From assembly GCF_900240285.1 (NCBI RefSeq), contig NZ_OESS01000003.1, positions 310,001 to 374,000 on the forward strand: DNA of 64,000 nucleotides, given 5' to 3'. The notes under the pieces are model-generated. The model was not told the origin of the DNA. It worked only from the letters and a program-made list of their open reading frames with translations, and made no database searches. This DNA is from Halobacillus sp. Marseille-P3879. Lineage in GTDB: Bacteria; Bacillota; Bacilli; Bacillales; Halobacillaceae. A program made the position numbers and the translations under genes. Shown here piece by piece: positions 7,879 to 16,624 of the stretch. Within the stretch, counting starts at the first letter, position 1; every line of letters begins with the position of its first letter.

Positions 7879-9401
7879 ATAAGATAAAGAAGGTCCAGCT
7901 TCCCTTACAGACCTTAAACCTCGTCGTTGGATTTATGATTTGGGTATTGATATCTTCTCTTATGCCGTTTATTACAGAAGATATCGCCATAACATCTGAT
8001 CAAATCGCCTGGCTGACAACCATTCCTGTTATCCTTGGTTCACTTTTAAGAATTCCTCTCGGCTACTTCACGAATTTATTTGGCTCTAGGATGTTATTTA
8101 TGGGCAGTTTTATCCTATTGCTGTTTCCGGTTTATTTCATAAGCATCGCTGATTCATTTGCCGACCTGTTAATTGGCGGTTTCTTTATTGGATTAGGCGG
8201 AGCTGTGTTCTCTGTAGGGGTCACTTCATTACCAAAATATTACCCAAAAGAACGGCACGGATTTGTTAATGGAATTTACGGAGCAGGTAATATCGGGACC
8301 GCTGTTACAGCCTTTGCGGCACCAGTTATTGCTGCAAATTGGGGATGGACGTTTACCGTGCAGCTGTACCTCGGAATCTTAGCTGTTTTTATTATTGCTA
8401 ACTTCTTCTTAGGGGACCATCAAGAAGAAAAGGTTAAAACACCAATCGTCCAACAGTGGAAAAGCGTCTATCGCAATAAAAAATTGTGGATTCTTTGTTT
8501 ATTCTACTTTATAACGTTCGGTTCATTTGTTGCTTTTACTGTTTATCTTCCTAACTTCTTAGTGAATAATTTTGAACTGGATAAGGTGGATGCAGGCTTA
8601 AGAACAGCGGGCTTTATTGCATTAGCGACCTTCGCACGGCCAGTTGGCGGCTGGCTGGCCGATACCTTTAACCCGCTGGTCCTATTACTGTATGTGTTTG
8701 GAGGATTCACTTTCGCTGCGCTGCTATTGTCATTTGCTCCATCGATTCATTTATATGGGGCCGGGTGCCTTGTGATCGCCGTTTGTGGAGGCACGGGCAA
8801 TGGCGTAATTTTTAAACTGGTGCCGACTTATTTCCAGAAACAAGCAGGCATTGTCAATGGGATTGTAGCGGCTGTCGGCGGATTGGGAGGTTTTTTCCCG
8901 CCCATTATCCTGACTCTGCTTTACCAAATCAACGGACATTACGCCATTGGTTTCATGGCCTTATCTCAAGTAGCTCTTGCCAGCTTTATTATCGTCTTAT
9001 GGATGTACTTTAATAGTAAAATCTTTTCAGCTAATGAACTCATGCAAACGACTCCTTTGGGAATTATGGTAACGAACAACAAAGGAAACATTATAACCGT
9101 CAACCCGGCTTTCTCAAAGTTAACAGGATTTTCCTTGAAAGAAGCTATTGGGAACAAACCTAGTATGTTAAAATCGGGGAAACAATCCCAGGAATTCTAT
9201 GATCAGATGTGGACGTCATTGAAGGAGAAAGGTTTCTGGCAGGGACAAATATGGAATAAAAGGAAGGACGGAGCTTTTTACTTAGAATGGCTTACGATTA
9301 ACGCAATAAAAGATGACGCAGGCGAGGTCGTTCAGTATGCAGGATTCTTCAGTGATATCACCACTTCTGAACAAAAGGAATATCAGCAAGAAATAAATTA
9401 A
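7875..9401 (+). CDS. narK: NarK-type nitrate/nitrite MFS transporter with C-terminal PAS domain
   Basis: 508 residues. Residues about 1-385 are a 12-helix major facilitator of the nitrate/nitrite porter family, with the glycine-rich signatures GGFFIGLGGAVFSVGV and CGGTGNGVIFKLVP. From about residue 390 to the end (LMQTTPLGIMVTNNKGNIITVNPAFSKLTGFS ... DITTSEQKE) there is a PAS domain with its PAC part, so the protein is some 110 residues longer than usual NarK proteins. Start: ATG nine bases after AGGAGG, overlapping the upstream stop. The PAS region resembles the second PAS of the kinase encoded downstream, suggesting shared sensing. Confidence 0.88.
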   Translation: MNKIKKVQLPLQTLNLVVGFMIWVLISSLMPFITEDIAITSDQIAWLTTIPVILGSLLRIPLGYFTNLFGSRMLFMGSFILLLFPVYFISIADSFADLLIGGFFIGLGGAVFSVGVTSLPKYYPKERHGFVNGIYGAGNIGTAVTAFAAPVIAANWGWTFTVQLYLGILAVFIIANFFLGDHQEEKVKTPIVQQWKSVYRNKKLWILCLFYFITFGSFVAFTVYLPNFLVNNFELDKVDAGLRTAGFIALATFARPVGGWLADTFNPLVLLLYVFGGFTFAALLLSFAPSIHLYGAGCLVIAVCGGTGNGVIFKLVPTYFQKQAGIVNGIVAAVGGLGGFFPPIILTLLYQINGHYAIGFMALSQVALASFIIVLWMYFNSKIFSANELMQTTPLGIMVTNNKGNIITVNPAFSKLTGFSLKEAIGNKPSMLKSGKQSQEFYDQMWTSLKEKGFWQGQIWNKRKDGAFYLEWLTINAIKDDAGEVVQYAGFFSDITTSEQKEYQQEIN

Positions 9402-9465
9402 ATAACAATGTCCCAGGTGCAGGGAAAGCACCATCGGTAAAAATAATGAATTGGAGCTGTTTTCA

Positions 9466-10119
9466 TTGATTAAAGTTCTTTTAGTAGATGATCATGCTGT
9501 CGTTAGAACGGGATTAAATCTATTGTTAAACTCCCAAGAAAACATGGAAGTCGTCGGGGAAGCCTCAGAAGGAGCAGAAGGTATAAAAAAAGCCCAGGAG
9601 ACAAAGCCTGACGTGGTATTAATGGATTTAAGCATGCCCCATGGAAAAGACGGCCTGTCCTCCACTTCGGAATTGAAAAAAATTCTGCCCGAAACAGCCA
9701 TTCTCATTCTTACCATGCATGATGACGAGGAATATTTATTCCGTGCGATCCAAACAGGAGCTTCGGGGTGCGTATTAAAAAGCGCGCCCCACAGTGAACT
9801 GATCAATGCCATTCAGTCAGTCAGCGTTGGTAACGCTTATCTTCATCCTTCCGCAACAAAGAAGTTAATGGAAGAGTATTTAGGTAATATTAAAGAGAGC
9901 GGATCAGATTTGTTTGAATTATTATCCGAGCGCGAAAAAGAGATCTTGACCCTCATTGCCAGGGGGTATGCAAATAAAGAGATCGCTGAGAAATTAATTA
10001 TCAGTGTCAAAACCGTTGAAACACACAAAAGTAACCTTATGGAAAAACTCCAAATGAAAACGCGCCCGGAACTCGTTTCTTATGCCCTGAAAAAGGGACT
10101 GCTCGGATATGGAATCTAG
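9466..10119 (+). CDS. NarL/NreC-type response regulator
   Basis: About 217 residues. Receiver domain at the N-terminus (IKVLLVDDHAVVRTG, phospho-acceptor D54 in LMDLSMP, T in ILTMHD, K in VLKSAP) and a LuxR-type helix-turn-helix at the end (LSEREKEILTLIARGYANKEIAEKL..SVKTVETHK). I chose TTG 9466, nine bases after GGAG; an upstream TTG at 9451 overlaps that site. It follows the transporter gene and precedes a PAS histidine kinase, so it is probably the nitrate/oxygen-responsive activator of this locus. Confidence 0.87.
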   Translation: MIKVLLVDDHAVVRTGLNLLLNSQENMEVVGEASEGAEGIKKAQETKPDVVLMDLSMPHGKDGLSSTSELKKILPETAILILTMHDDEEYLFRAIQTGASGCVLKSAPHSELINAIQSVSVGNAYLHPSATKKLMEEYLGNIKESGSDLFELLSEREKEILTLIARGYANKEIAEKLIISVKTVETHKSNLMEKLQMKTRPELVSYALKKGLLGYGI

Positions 10120-10182
10120 CATCCAGCTGCTGCTGAACGGCGTTTGCTTGTAACTTATCAACTAGAGGGGGTAGTGATACCA

Positions 10183-11502
10183 ATGGCTCATTTAACCAGC
10201 CAGAAAGAAGAAGCGACAATCGTTGTGGGCCCGGACGAGCGTATTGCATCTATGAACGATCAAGCTGCCCATCTATTTCAAATTGAAGAACAAGAGTCTT
10301 ACATAGGGGAAAAAATTAATCTACTGCTGCCAGGAGTGAACGTGAAACGAATGGAGCAGGGAACGATTCACCATCATATCGGAAAAAGCCCTTCCCCGTT
10401 GTTTGTACGGAGGAACACCTTCCCTCTCCATGGCAGGAATTACGATCTGCTTGTCATTTTTTCAAATCAGGAAACAGCACTCATTGGAGAAGAGCCGCAA
10501 AAGGTATTAAATGAGCTGCTCGATATGAAATTTGCTTTAGATGAATCGACGATTGTGGCGATTACAGATAAGCAGGGAAAAATCAAGTATGTGAATGAGC
10601 AGTTCTGCCAGGTTTCCAAGTACTCAAGGGAAGAACTGATTGGTCAGGACCACAACATAATAAACTCTGGATATCATTCCCGTTCGTTTTTTAAAGATTT
10701 ATGGAAAACCATTGGGCAGGGCGGTGTATGGAAAGGTGAAATCAGGAACCGGGCAAAGGATGGCACTCTCTACTGGGTCGACACGACAATTGTTCCTTTT
10801 CTTGACAGTGACGGGAAACCTTATCAATATCTAGCCATTCGTTCTGAGATTACAGAACGTAAGCGGGTAGAAGAGGAATTAAAGCACACGCTTAACCGGA
10901 TTATGAATGTGCAGGAAGAAGAACAAAGAAGGCTGTCCCGCGAGCTGCATGATGGAATCGGGCAGAACCTCTACAGCCATATGATTACGATCAGTCGTCT
11001 GCGTGCGGAAACAGACCATCCGCTGCTCGACCAAATGACAGAAGAGGCAACAGACTTAATCCAAGAAGTAAGAAATATATCCTGGGAATTACACCCTTCT
11101 GTGTTAGATGATTTGGGGCTGATCCCAGCCATCCGCTCGTTTGTTAACCGCTATTCAGAACACTATCAGATCGATGTTATGTTTGAATGTATGCTTGACC
11201 ATCGAATAGACCACCATGTTGAAATCGCTATTTATCGCATCATCCAGGAAGCTCTTACAAACATCCGGAAATATGCCAATGTAAACGAAGCCTCGGTAAG
11301 TATCCGGGAGTTTGACCATGGCATACGGGTAATGATTCATGACAAAGGGAAAGGGTTTGACAGTTCTACGACTTCAAGAGGTGTAGGATTGGTCAGTATG
11401 GAGGAACGAGCCAAATCGGTTCAAGGTAAGTTAGATGTTACTTCAACACCTGATAAGGGAACTACTGTTATTCTCGAAGTTCCTCAAGAAATGGATTCTT
11501 GA
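10183..11502 (+). CDS. Cytoplasmic PAS histidine kinase (NarX/NreB-like)
   Basis: About 439 residues, no membrane helix. A poor N-terminal PAS-like region is followed by a clear PAS/PAC ([19 protein letters not shown] ... EITERKR), then HisKA_3 ([14 protein letters not shown], phosphorylated H256) and an HATPase domain ([17 protein letters not shown]). Start ATG 10183 follows GAGGGGG by 11 bases; the frame opens upstream at TTG 10144 without a site. The four-cysteine cluster of staphylococcal NreB is absent, so the signal may differ. The stop is embedded in the terminator hairpin. Confidence 0.85.
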   Translation: MAHLTSQKEEATIVVGPDERIASMNDQAAHLFQIEEQESYIGEKINLLLPGVNVKRMEQGTIHHHIGKSPSPLFVRRNTFPLHGRNYDLLVIFSNQETALIGEEPQKVLNELLDMKFALDESTIVAITDKQGKIKYVNEQFCQVSKYSREELIGQDHNIINSGYHSRSFFKDLWKTIGQGGVWKGEIRNRAKDGTLYWVDTTIVPFLDSDGKPYQYLAIRSEITERKRVEEELKHTLNRIMNVQEEEQRRLSRELHDGIGQNLYSHMITISRLRAETDHPLLDQMTEEATDLIQEVRNISWELHPSVLDDLGLIPAIRSFVNRYSEHYQIDVMFECMLDHRIDHHVEIAIYRIIQEALTNIRKYANVNEASVSIREFDHGIRVMIHDKGKGFDSSTTSRGVGLVSMEERAKSVQGKLDVTSTPDKGTTVILEVPQEMDS

Positions 11503-11523
11503 GGAACTTCGGGATTTTTTTTG
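11475..11523 (+). terminator. Strong terminator of the nitrate locus
   Basis: A perfect 16-bp stem (11475-11490 with 11496-11511), five-base loop and a run of T from 11515. The hairpin overlaps the last 28 bases of the kinase gene. Confidence 0.9.
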
Positions 11524-11621
11524 TAAAAGAACGAATCAGCAGTTAAATAAGGACGTTCAATTATACGTAAAATTCCTGTTTCTGGATAATATAAGAATAT
11601 TACTTTAAAAGGAATGGGTTT

Positions 11622-12128
11622 ATGTATATTTTAATAAATATTATTTACCTGATAGCGGGCTGTCTTTGGGGAGATTGGAAGAATTGGAAGCAATACTATC
11701 CCACCATCCTTTTTTTTATCATTGGTGATCTTCTCTATAACTTTCTACTTTATAAGAAACCGATGTGGTTATTTCATGATTTGATTTTACCTAATCATAC
11801 CACGGTAACTATTTTAGCTATGACTGTGACTTATTCTATTACTGTATTCCTTTACTTAGGGAATTTACCTAATGGATGGGGGAAACGAGCTTTATGGTAT
11901 TTGTTATGGGTAGGGATCTATGTTACATCGGAATATATCAACAATAAATTAGGGTTTATTACATACCACAACGGGTGGAATATGGGTTGGTCCATTCTAT
12001 TTACTGGTCTAATTTTTATTATTTTACCAATCCATTATAAGAAGCCTTTATTCGCCTGGTTGATTTCCGTAGTAGTGATAGTATCTTTGCTGATGATTTT
12101 TGATGTCAGAATTAGTGAAATGAAGTAG
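11622..12128 (+). CDS. CBO0543-like membrane protein
   Basis: 168 residues with five or so membrane helices. Aromatic-rich loops include CLWGDWKNWKQYYPTILFFIIGDLLYN and a YHNGWN motif, typical of the CBO0543 family of uncharacterised Firmicute membrane proteins. Start: ATG behind AAAAGGAATGGG. It forms a pair with the next gene, which has the same general design, and a third, similar gene lies 0.8 kb downstream on the other strand. The function is unknown. Confidence 0.65.
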   Translation: MYILINIIYLIAGCLWGDWKNWKQYYPTILFFIIGDLLYNFLLYKKPMWLFHDLILPNHTTVTILAMTVTYSITVFLYLGNLPNGWGKRALWYLLWVGIYVTSEYINNKLGFITYHNGWNMGWSILFTGLIFIILPIHYKKPLFAWLISVVVIVSLLMIFDVRISEMK

Positions 12129-12161
12129 GATTTCGAAAGGCATATGAAAAGGAGGGACAGC

Positions 12162-12740
12162 ATGACAGAAACATATGAGAAAATTCGTAACATGCACGAA
12201 CAACTGACGGAAATGAGATATGATTATTGGATTTCATATAACGTATTTACTTTTCAATGGTGGCTCCTCTTGATAGTGCTTATTATTCCGTGGATTGTCT
12301 GGTGGAAATTAGTTGACAAGAGAAGGTTAAATCACATTCTGTTATTTGGAACTATATTGATGATATTTATTATCATGTTGGATGACTTTGGATTGGAACA
12401 ACACCTTTGGTCGTATCCGTATCTTTTGACTAGTGTTCCAACCCGGTTGCTCCCCGTAGACCAAGGGATCATGATTGTTGCTCATATGCTGGTGTACCAG
12501 TATTTCCCTCGATGGAAAAAGTTTATTATCGCTAATGCAGTGATGGCCGTGATTTTTACATTTATTTTTGAACCCCTATCGGTTTGGTTAGGAATTTACC
12601 AGTTAGAGAACTGGCGTCACATTTACTCTTTACCTATCTACTTTTTAAAAGTTGTCCTGATAAAATGGTTAGTTGATGAGGTTATTCTAAAGAAGGTGCT
12701 TTACGAAAGGGAAAGAAGAAGTAATGACCCACAATTATAG
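12162..12740 (+). CDS. CBO0543-like membrane protein
   Basis: About 192 residues with five or six membrane helices and the charged, aromatic-rich loops of the family (YDYWISYNVFTFQWWLLLIVLIIPWIVWW; LEQHLWSYPYLLTSVPTRLLPVDQG). I chose ATG 12162 because AAAGGAGGG ends five bases before it; the frame also has ATG 12144, which overlaps that site. It is 33 bp behind its paralogue and probably in one transcript with it. The LPVDQG loop with a following H/Y-rich helix is a conserved feature of the group. No function is known. Confidence 0.65.
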   Translation: MTETYEKIRNMHEQLTEMRYDYWISYNVFTFQWWLLLIVLIIPWIVWWKLVDKRRLNHILLFGTILMIFIIMLDDFGLEQHLWSYPYLLTSVPTRLLPVDQGIMIVAHMLVYQYFPRWKKFIIANAVMAVIFTFIFEPLSVWLGIYQLENWRHIYSLPIYFLKVVLIKWLVDEVILKKVLYERERRSNDPQL

Positions 12741-12906
12741 TATCAGGAAGGAAATTGGGAATCAAAGTTAAAGTTTATTTATAATAACAGTTAGTCTGTA
12801 GGAAGCTGTAATTTAGAAGCTTACGTCATGGAAGAAAATGCATTGGAAGTTCCTGTATATGGAGAGAACAACAAAAGGGAAACCTAAGCCGCTGTTAAGC
12901 GACCAG

Positions 12907-13377
12907 TTATACTGGTTTATATATTTTCTGCTGCCATCTGTGGTAACCATAAATGATAAAGGACAGACCATACATCACTAAAAAATATTGCCAGGCGGAA
13001 ATGTTTTTATATACAGCAATTCCTAACACACCTAATAAAGGAAGTGTAATAAAAGCCATAATTGCATCTAAAGCCAAATTTATAAACGTATACAGCAGAA
13101 ACTTGTGTGAGGTAAATCTGAATATCCAAAAAGTCCCTATCAAGAAAACACCATAAGCAAAACTGACGTCAATCATATAGCCCCACGGCACAATTTGTTT
13201 GTAAATAACCCACCATTTATACGTATACGCAACTTGAAAAATAATGGTCATCAATAATGCGGTGAAAATAGTTACGGGCATATACTTTCTTCGAATTTCT
13301 GAACTGGCCAAAAGCAAAGTAAACCAGGGCAGTATTAAAGCAGCATACATAATCATTTCGACGGTCATAAGCTCCAT
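12907..13377 (-). CDS. CBO0543-like membrane protein
   Basis: 156 residues with about five membrane helices (MIMYAALILPWFTLLLA..., VTIFTALLMTIIFQVAYTY, YMIDVSFAYGVFLIGTFWIF and others) and a basic end. Size and topology match the two genes on the opposite strand, although the sequence is clearly diverged. The start is uncertain: ATG 13377 and ATG 13368 both lie near a GGAG. The gene stands alone, head-on to the preceding pair. The function is unknown. Confidence 0.6.
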   Translation of the reverse strand: MELMTVEMIMYAALILPWFTLLLASSEIRRKYMPVTIFTALLMTIIFQVAYTYKWWVIYKQIVPWGYMIDVSFAYGVFLIGTFWIFRFTSHKFLLYTFINLALDAIMAFITLPLLGVLGIAVYKNISAWQYFLVMYGLSFIIYGYHRWQQKIYKPV

Positions 13378-13473
13378 TCACTCCAATGCTACTAAAAGAT
13401 GGCTTGTTTTATCAGGAATCTAAACATGCATAGGGCAGGTGTTGAAATAAAGAAAAAATAGTTAATTTAGAGA

Positions 13474-13508
13474 ACACCAGACTGTCGGATTTCTCGACAG
13501 CCTGGTGT
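13474..13508 (-). terminator. Probable terminator of sspE
   Basis: ACACCAG-A-CTGTCG (13474-13487) pairs with CGACAG-C-CTGGTGT (13495-13508), one mismatch, just beyond the sspE stop. On the minus strand a T-rich region follows after about ten bases, so termination may be imperfect. Confidence 0.55.
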
Positions 13509-13518
13509 ATTTTAAGGG

Positions 13519-13818
13519 TTATTTTTTATTTCTTTGAGATTGTTGGTTTTGACGTTTCACTTGTTGAACATCTGTTTCCGTACCAAATTCTGTTCCAAAA
13601 GCCTGCTGGCTCATGTTTTGGCCACCTTGCTGTTGAGCATTTTGGGCCAGGTTTTGTAATTCCTGGGCTGCTTGTTCTTCACGCTGAGCCATACTTTGAG
13701 CTTTAGCACTGTTCTGCTGACGAAGCTGTTGAGCGTTCTGCTGTTCCTGCTGAGCGAGTTGTTGACTCTTTTGCTTAATATTTTGCTGTTGTTGGTTCTG
13801 ATTGTTTTGGTGAGTCAT
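13519..13818 (-). CDS. sspE: Gamma-type small acid-soluble spore protein
   Basis: 99 residues, extremely rich in Gln, Asn and Ala, with FGTEFGTETD near the end; the EFGTE element is the kind of site cut by the germination protease GPR. These features define gamma-type SASP, a spore-core amino-acid store. Start: ATG 13818 (MTHQNNQ) seven to nine bases after AGGAGG; an in-frame ATG 33 bases upstream lacks a site. It has a single repeat unit rather than the double repeat seen in Bacillus subtilis SspE. Expression is expected in the forespore under SigG, but I could not place a clear promoter. Confidence 0.88.
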   Translation of the reverse strand: MTHQNNQNQQQQNIKQKSQQLAQQEQQNAQQLRQQNSAKAQSMAQREEQAAQELQNLAQNAQQQGGQNMSQQAFGTEFGTETDVQQVKRQNQQSQRNKK

Positions 13819-14186
13819 GATAATTCCTCCTGTAGGGTTGTGGTTTTTCATTTCTTTGGCCCATATAATCTATAGGCTTCCCTAATTGATATGCGGGAAA
13901 GAAATAAGCAACAAACATACTTTTTCCTGTTTCGTTTACAATTATGTTTTCCAAAAAGAGGATGCAGAAATGAGTGAAAAGAATAGGTCAGTCATGATAC
14001 TTTTTAATTGTTTCGGGGAAAATACTTAAGAGGAAGATAGTTGTTGGGGAAGAGAAGCAGGAAGAAGAAGGGTGAACTTGAAAAAGCAATTAGCAGTGGA
14101 GCAAAAGTGACCCGCACAAACCAGCTGATCTGTGCGGATCCTTTTTAAATTGATTTAAAAACTTCCTATATAAACAGTAAATACGG
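13819..14186. other. Intergenic region with one hairpin
   Basis: No convincing gene lies between the sspE start and the tatA stop. The only clear feature is the hairpin 14109-14140 listed separately. The sspE promoter must lie in the left part. Confidence 0.5.
14109..14140 (-). terminator. Terminator of the phoD-tatC-phoX-tatA operon
   Basis: GACCCGCACA (14109-14118) and TGTGCGGATC (14131-14140) form a 10-bp stem that is fully paired only in the minus-strand transcript (one G-U pair), about 50 bases after the tatA stop. A CACTTTTGCT tail follows. Confidence 0.6.
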
Positions 14187-14396
14187 TCAACTGTCTGTTT
14201 TCTGCTTGTTTTCTTCGATGGCTTTCTTATCTTCTGATTTCTCTTCACCGCTTACGAGGTCGCTCGCAGCGTTTTTAAATTCCTTTAGTGTACTGCCAAA
14301 CGCCTGGCCGATTTCAGGGAGTTTGGACGGACCAAATATGATTAAAGCGATGACGAGCACGAGAATTAATCCTGGAATTCCGATATTGGTAAGCAT
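14187..14396 (-). CDS. tatA: Twin-arginine translocase subunit TatA
   Basis: 69 residues: a short N-terminal membrane helix ([17 protein letters not shown]), the conserved [14 protein letters not shown] hinge and an amphipathic helix ([12 protein letters not shown]), then a charged tail. This is the pore-forming TatA subunit. ATG behind GGAGGTGA. It closes the operon phoD-tatC-phoX-tatA, so both parts of a minimal TatAC system are made with two of its probable substrates, as with the phoD-tatAd-tatCd locus of Bacillus subtilis. Confidence 0.93.
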   Translation of the reverse strand: MLTNIGIPGLILVLVIALIIFGPSKLPEIGQAFGSTLKEFKNAASDLVSGEEKSEDKKAIEENKQKTDS

Positions 14397-14417
14397 AGAG
14401 TCACCTCCGAATAATTT

Positions 14418-15851
14418 TTATACAATTGGCATGCCGTGACGTTGAAAGGCGGCGGCTTCCAGGTCAGACATCCCCTCAACTTCTGCAAAGGCTGAAAGCT
14501 TGTCTGATACTTGTGGTGCGTATGGTTTTGGAGGGGCGGCGTGGCCCATTTGTCTTCTGCGGCCGGCATTCTTCCTGGCGAATGGCCCCCAGATGGCAAA
14601 GGTGATTCCGGGCGTCTGGATATTGACGAAAAAGGTATCCCCCCGGGTAGAAAAGGCAGGCCCTGCCAGTTCGGAATCATTGATTTTATTTTCGGCAAAC
14701 ACGTACGTCTCACCTTCGGGGGTCATGCCGATTATCCGATCGACACCGTCGCCGTCTTCGGCAATCCAGAGGTCGCCCCACGGCGTAATACAAATGTTAT
14801 CGGGCATTTCCAGGTCGTTCGCTGAACTGGATTCATAGAAAAGCTCTAACGTATTTGTCGCTGGGATATATCTATAGACGCGACCTAAATCTTTATCACC
14901 AGCCGAGGTGTCATCGAACCAAAAGACGCCGCCTTCAAAGAAAGCTCCTTCCAAACGGCTGAAAGCTATGCATCCTTTGTCTCCAGCTTCTGCAGTTGGT
15001 TTGTCGGGGTCAACATCCTTCCAAACGACTCCAAATCGCTGCCCGCTGTAAAATTTACTCGATTCATCTGAGCTCATCTCTTCAATAGCGGCTGCTTGAA
15101 GTTTGCCCCCTTTTTGCAGAGAACCGATCTTCTGACTGCGGTCATTGGGAATAAATCGATAGAGATAGCTTGGTCCTGCATCCTCGGTTAAGTAAACGAT
15201 ACCTGTCGCAGGGTCAATCGCTGTCGCTTCGTGTGAAAAAGCTCCCATCTCACGAATTGGGGTTTTCGAGAGCTTGTTTTCAGGATCGTTAGGGTCGACT
15301 TCAAATACATAGCCGTGGCCTTCTTCCAACGTCTCCTCACACGTTAACCACGTCCCCCAGGGCGTGGCCCCTCCAGCACAATTACGGATTGTACCAGAGG
15401 AGGACACGTACTCCTTCTTAATTTTCCGATCTGCTCCCACGACTAGGGTGGTAGTCCCGCCCGTGTGTTCTTTTCGGTAGGGGTTTTTACCGATGACGGG
15501 ATACTTCGTGTTACCAGTCAACTCATGATTACGGACAAGAACTGTAGAGTTATCAACGCCGGAAAAAGCAGCCATACCATCAAATTTCTCAGGGATTGGC
15601 CGTCCGTCAGACAGCTTGCCTCCTTCTTCAGAAATGATTCGGTATTGGAATCCACGCGGAAGATCAAGAATTCCCCCGGGGTCCTTCACTAACGGTCCAT
15701 AGCCTCCCACAATTCCCTTAGATTTACTCGGAGAGGCAAGAGCTTTACTTTCAGAGAAGGAAAAAAGGCCGGTTGTACTTAGAGCTAGAGCTGCCGTACT
15801 TACCCCGCCAGCCTTCAGAAAATCCCGTCTGTTCATATTGTTTTTTCTCAT
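14418..15851 (-). CDS. phoX: PhoX-family alkaline phosphatase (DUF839), Tat substrate
   Basis: About 477 residues. A Tat signal (MNRRDFLKAGGVSTAALALSTTG) leads into a DUF839/PhoX beta-propeller domain with GGTTTLVVG, NCAGGATPWGTWLTCEETLEEG, GAFSHEA and PDNICITPWGDLWIAEDG segments typical of the family. PhoX enzymes are metal-dependent phosphatases exported folded. I place the start at ATG 15851 behind AAGGAGG; a TTG 21 bases upstream overlaps this site. It is 24 bp after tatC. The protein would act outside the membrane to release phosphate from organic esters. Confidence 0.88.
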   Translation of the reverse strand: MRKNNMNRRDFLKAGGVSTAALALSTTGLFSFSESKALASPSKSKGIVGGYGPLVKDPGGILDLPRGFQYRIISEEGGKLSDGRPIPEKFDGMAAFSGVDNSTVLVRNHELTGNTKYPVIGKNPYRKEHTGGTTTLVVGADRKIKKEYVSSSGTIRNCAGGATPWGTWLTCEETLEEGHGYVFEVDPNDPENKLSKTPIREMGAFSHEATAIDPATGIVYLTEDAGPSYLYRFIPNDRSQKIGSLQKGGKLQAAAIEEMSSDESSKFYSGQRFGVVWKDVDPDKPTAEAGDKGCIAFSRLEGAFFEGGVFWFDDTSAGDKDLGRVYRYIPATNTLELFYESSSANDLEMPDNICITPWGDLWIAEDGDGVDRIIGMTPEGETYVFAENKINDSELAGPAFSTRGDTFFVNIQTPGITFAIWGPFARKNAGRRRQMGHAAPPKPYAPQVSDKLSAFAEVEGMSDLEAAAFQRHGMPIV

Positions 15852-15875
15852 AATAAACTCCTCCTTGGTCAAAGG

Positions 15876-16613
15876 TTAAGCCACCGTCTGCTCGGCACCG
15901 TGTTGGGCGGCTGTTTTCTTCTTATAGACAATCGTGGATAAACTGATGCTGATCTCGTATAAAATAAAAAGCGGAACGATCACGAGAACATCAGACAAGA
16001 AATCGGGAGGTGTGATTAATACCGAAATTATCACCAGTACAAAATAAGCGATTTTTCTTGCTTTCTTAAGGCGCATAGGATTTAAGAGCCCAAGCCTTGT
16101 GAGAAACATGATAGCGAGCGGCATTTCAAACAACAGTCCAAACGGTACGGTTAGATTCAATAGAAAGCGAAAATACTTTTCAGCGGTAAACATCATCTCA
16201 AACTGCCCGGCTGATAGGGACGTCAGGAATCCTAAGACGAGCGGGAACAACAGAAAGTACCCAAAAGCAATGCCGAAAAGAAAGAGAAAGAACAAAGCCG
16301 GAATGAATTGCAGAGTTACTTTACGTTCCTCCTTATTCAATGCAGGTGAGACAAACAGCCAGACTTGAAACGCTGCGACTGGTATCGTGGCGGCAACTGC
16401 AACTACCGCTGCAATGGTAAGGTAGACCCATAGGATATCACCAGGACCGAGAACAGCCAGGTTTGAATCAAGGTCCTTAATCAGCCAGCTATAGATCGGC
16501 TGTACAAATACAAACCCTCCAATTAGAAAGACGAGGAAGGACAGCAAGGTGATGATGATCCGCTTCCTTAGTTCCTCTAAATGACCAACGAGCTGGAGAT
16601 TTTTGTCTTCCAT
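15876..16613 (-). CDS. tatC: Twin-arginine translocase subunit TatC
   Basis: 245 residues with six membrane helices. It begins MEDKNLQLVGHLEELRKRII, the TatC signature for signal-peptide recognition, and later has FEMPLAIMFLTRLGL and a TPPDFLSDVLVIVPLFILYEISI segment near the end. TatC is the receptor for twin-arginine signals. ATG behind AAAGGAG. It lies 11 bp after phoD and 24 bp before phoX, the two genes whose products carry such signals, so it is probably dedicated to them; the exported Rieske protein at 6.6 kb is another possible client. Confidence 0.93.
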   Translation of the reverse strand: MEDKNLQLVGHLEELRKRIIITLLSFLVFLIGGFVFVQPIYSWLIKDLDSNLAVLGPGDILWVYLTIAAVVAVAATIPVAAFQVWLFVSPALNKEERKVTLQFIPALFFLFLFGIAFGYFLLFPLVLGFLTSLSAGQFEMMFTAEKYFRFLLNLTVPFGLLFEMPLAIMFLTRLGLLNPMRLKKARKIAYFVLVIISVLITPPDFLSDVLVIVPLFILYEISISLSTIVYKKKTAAQHGAEQTVA

Positions 16614-16624
16614 GGATTACTCCT

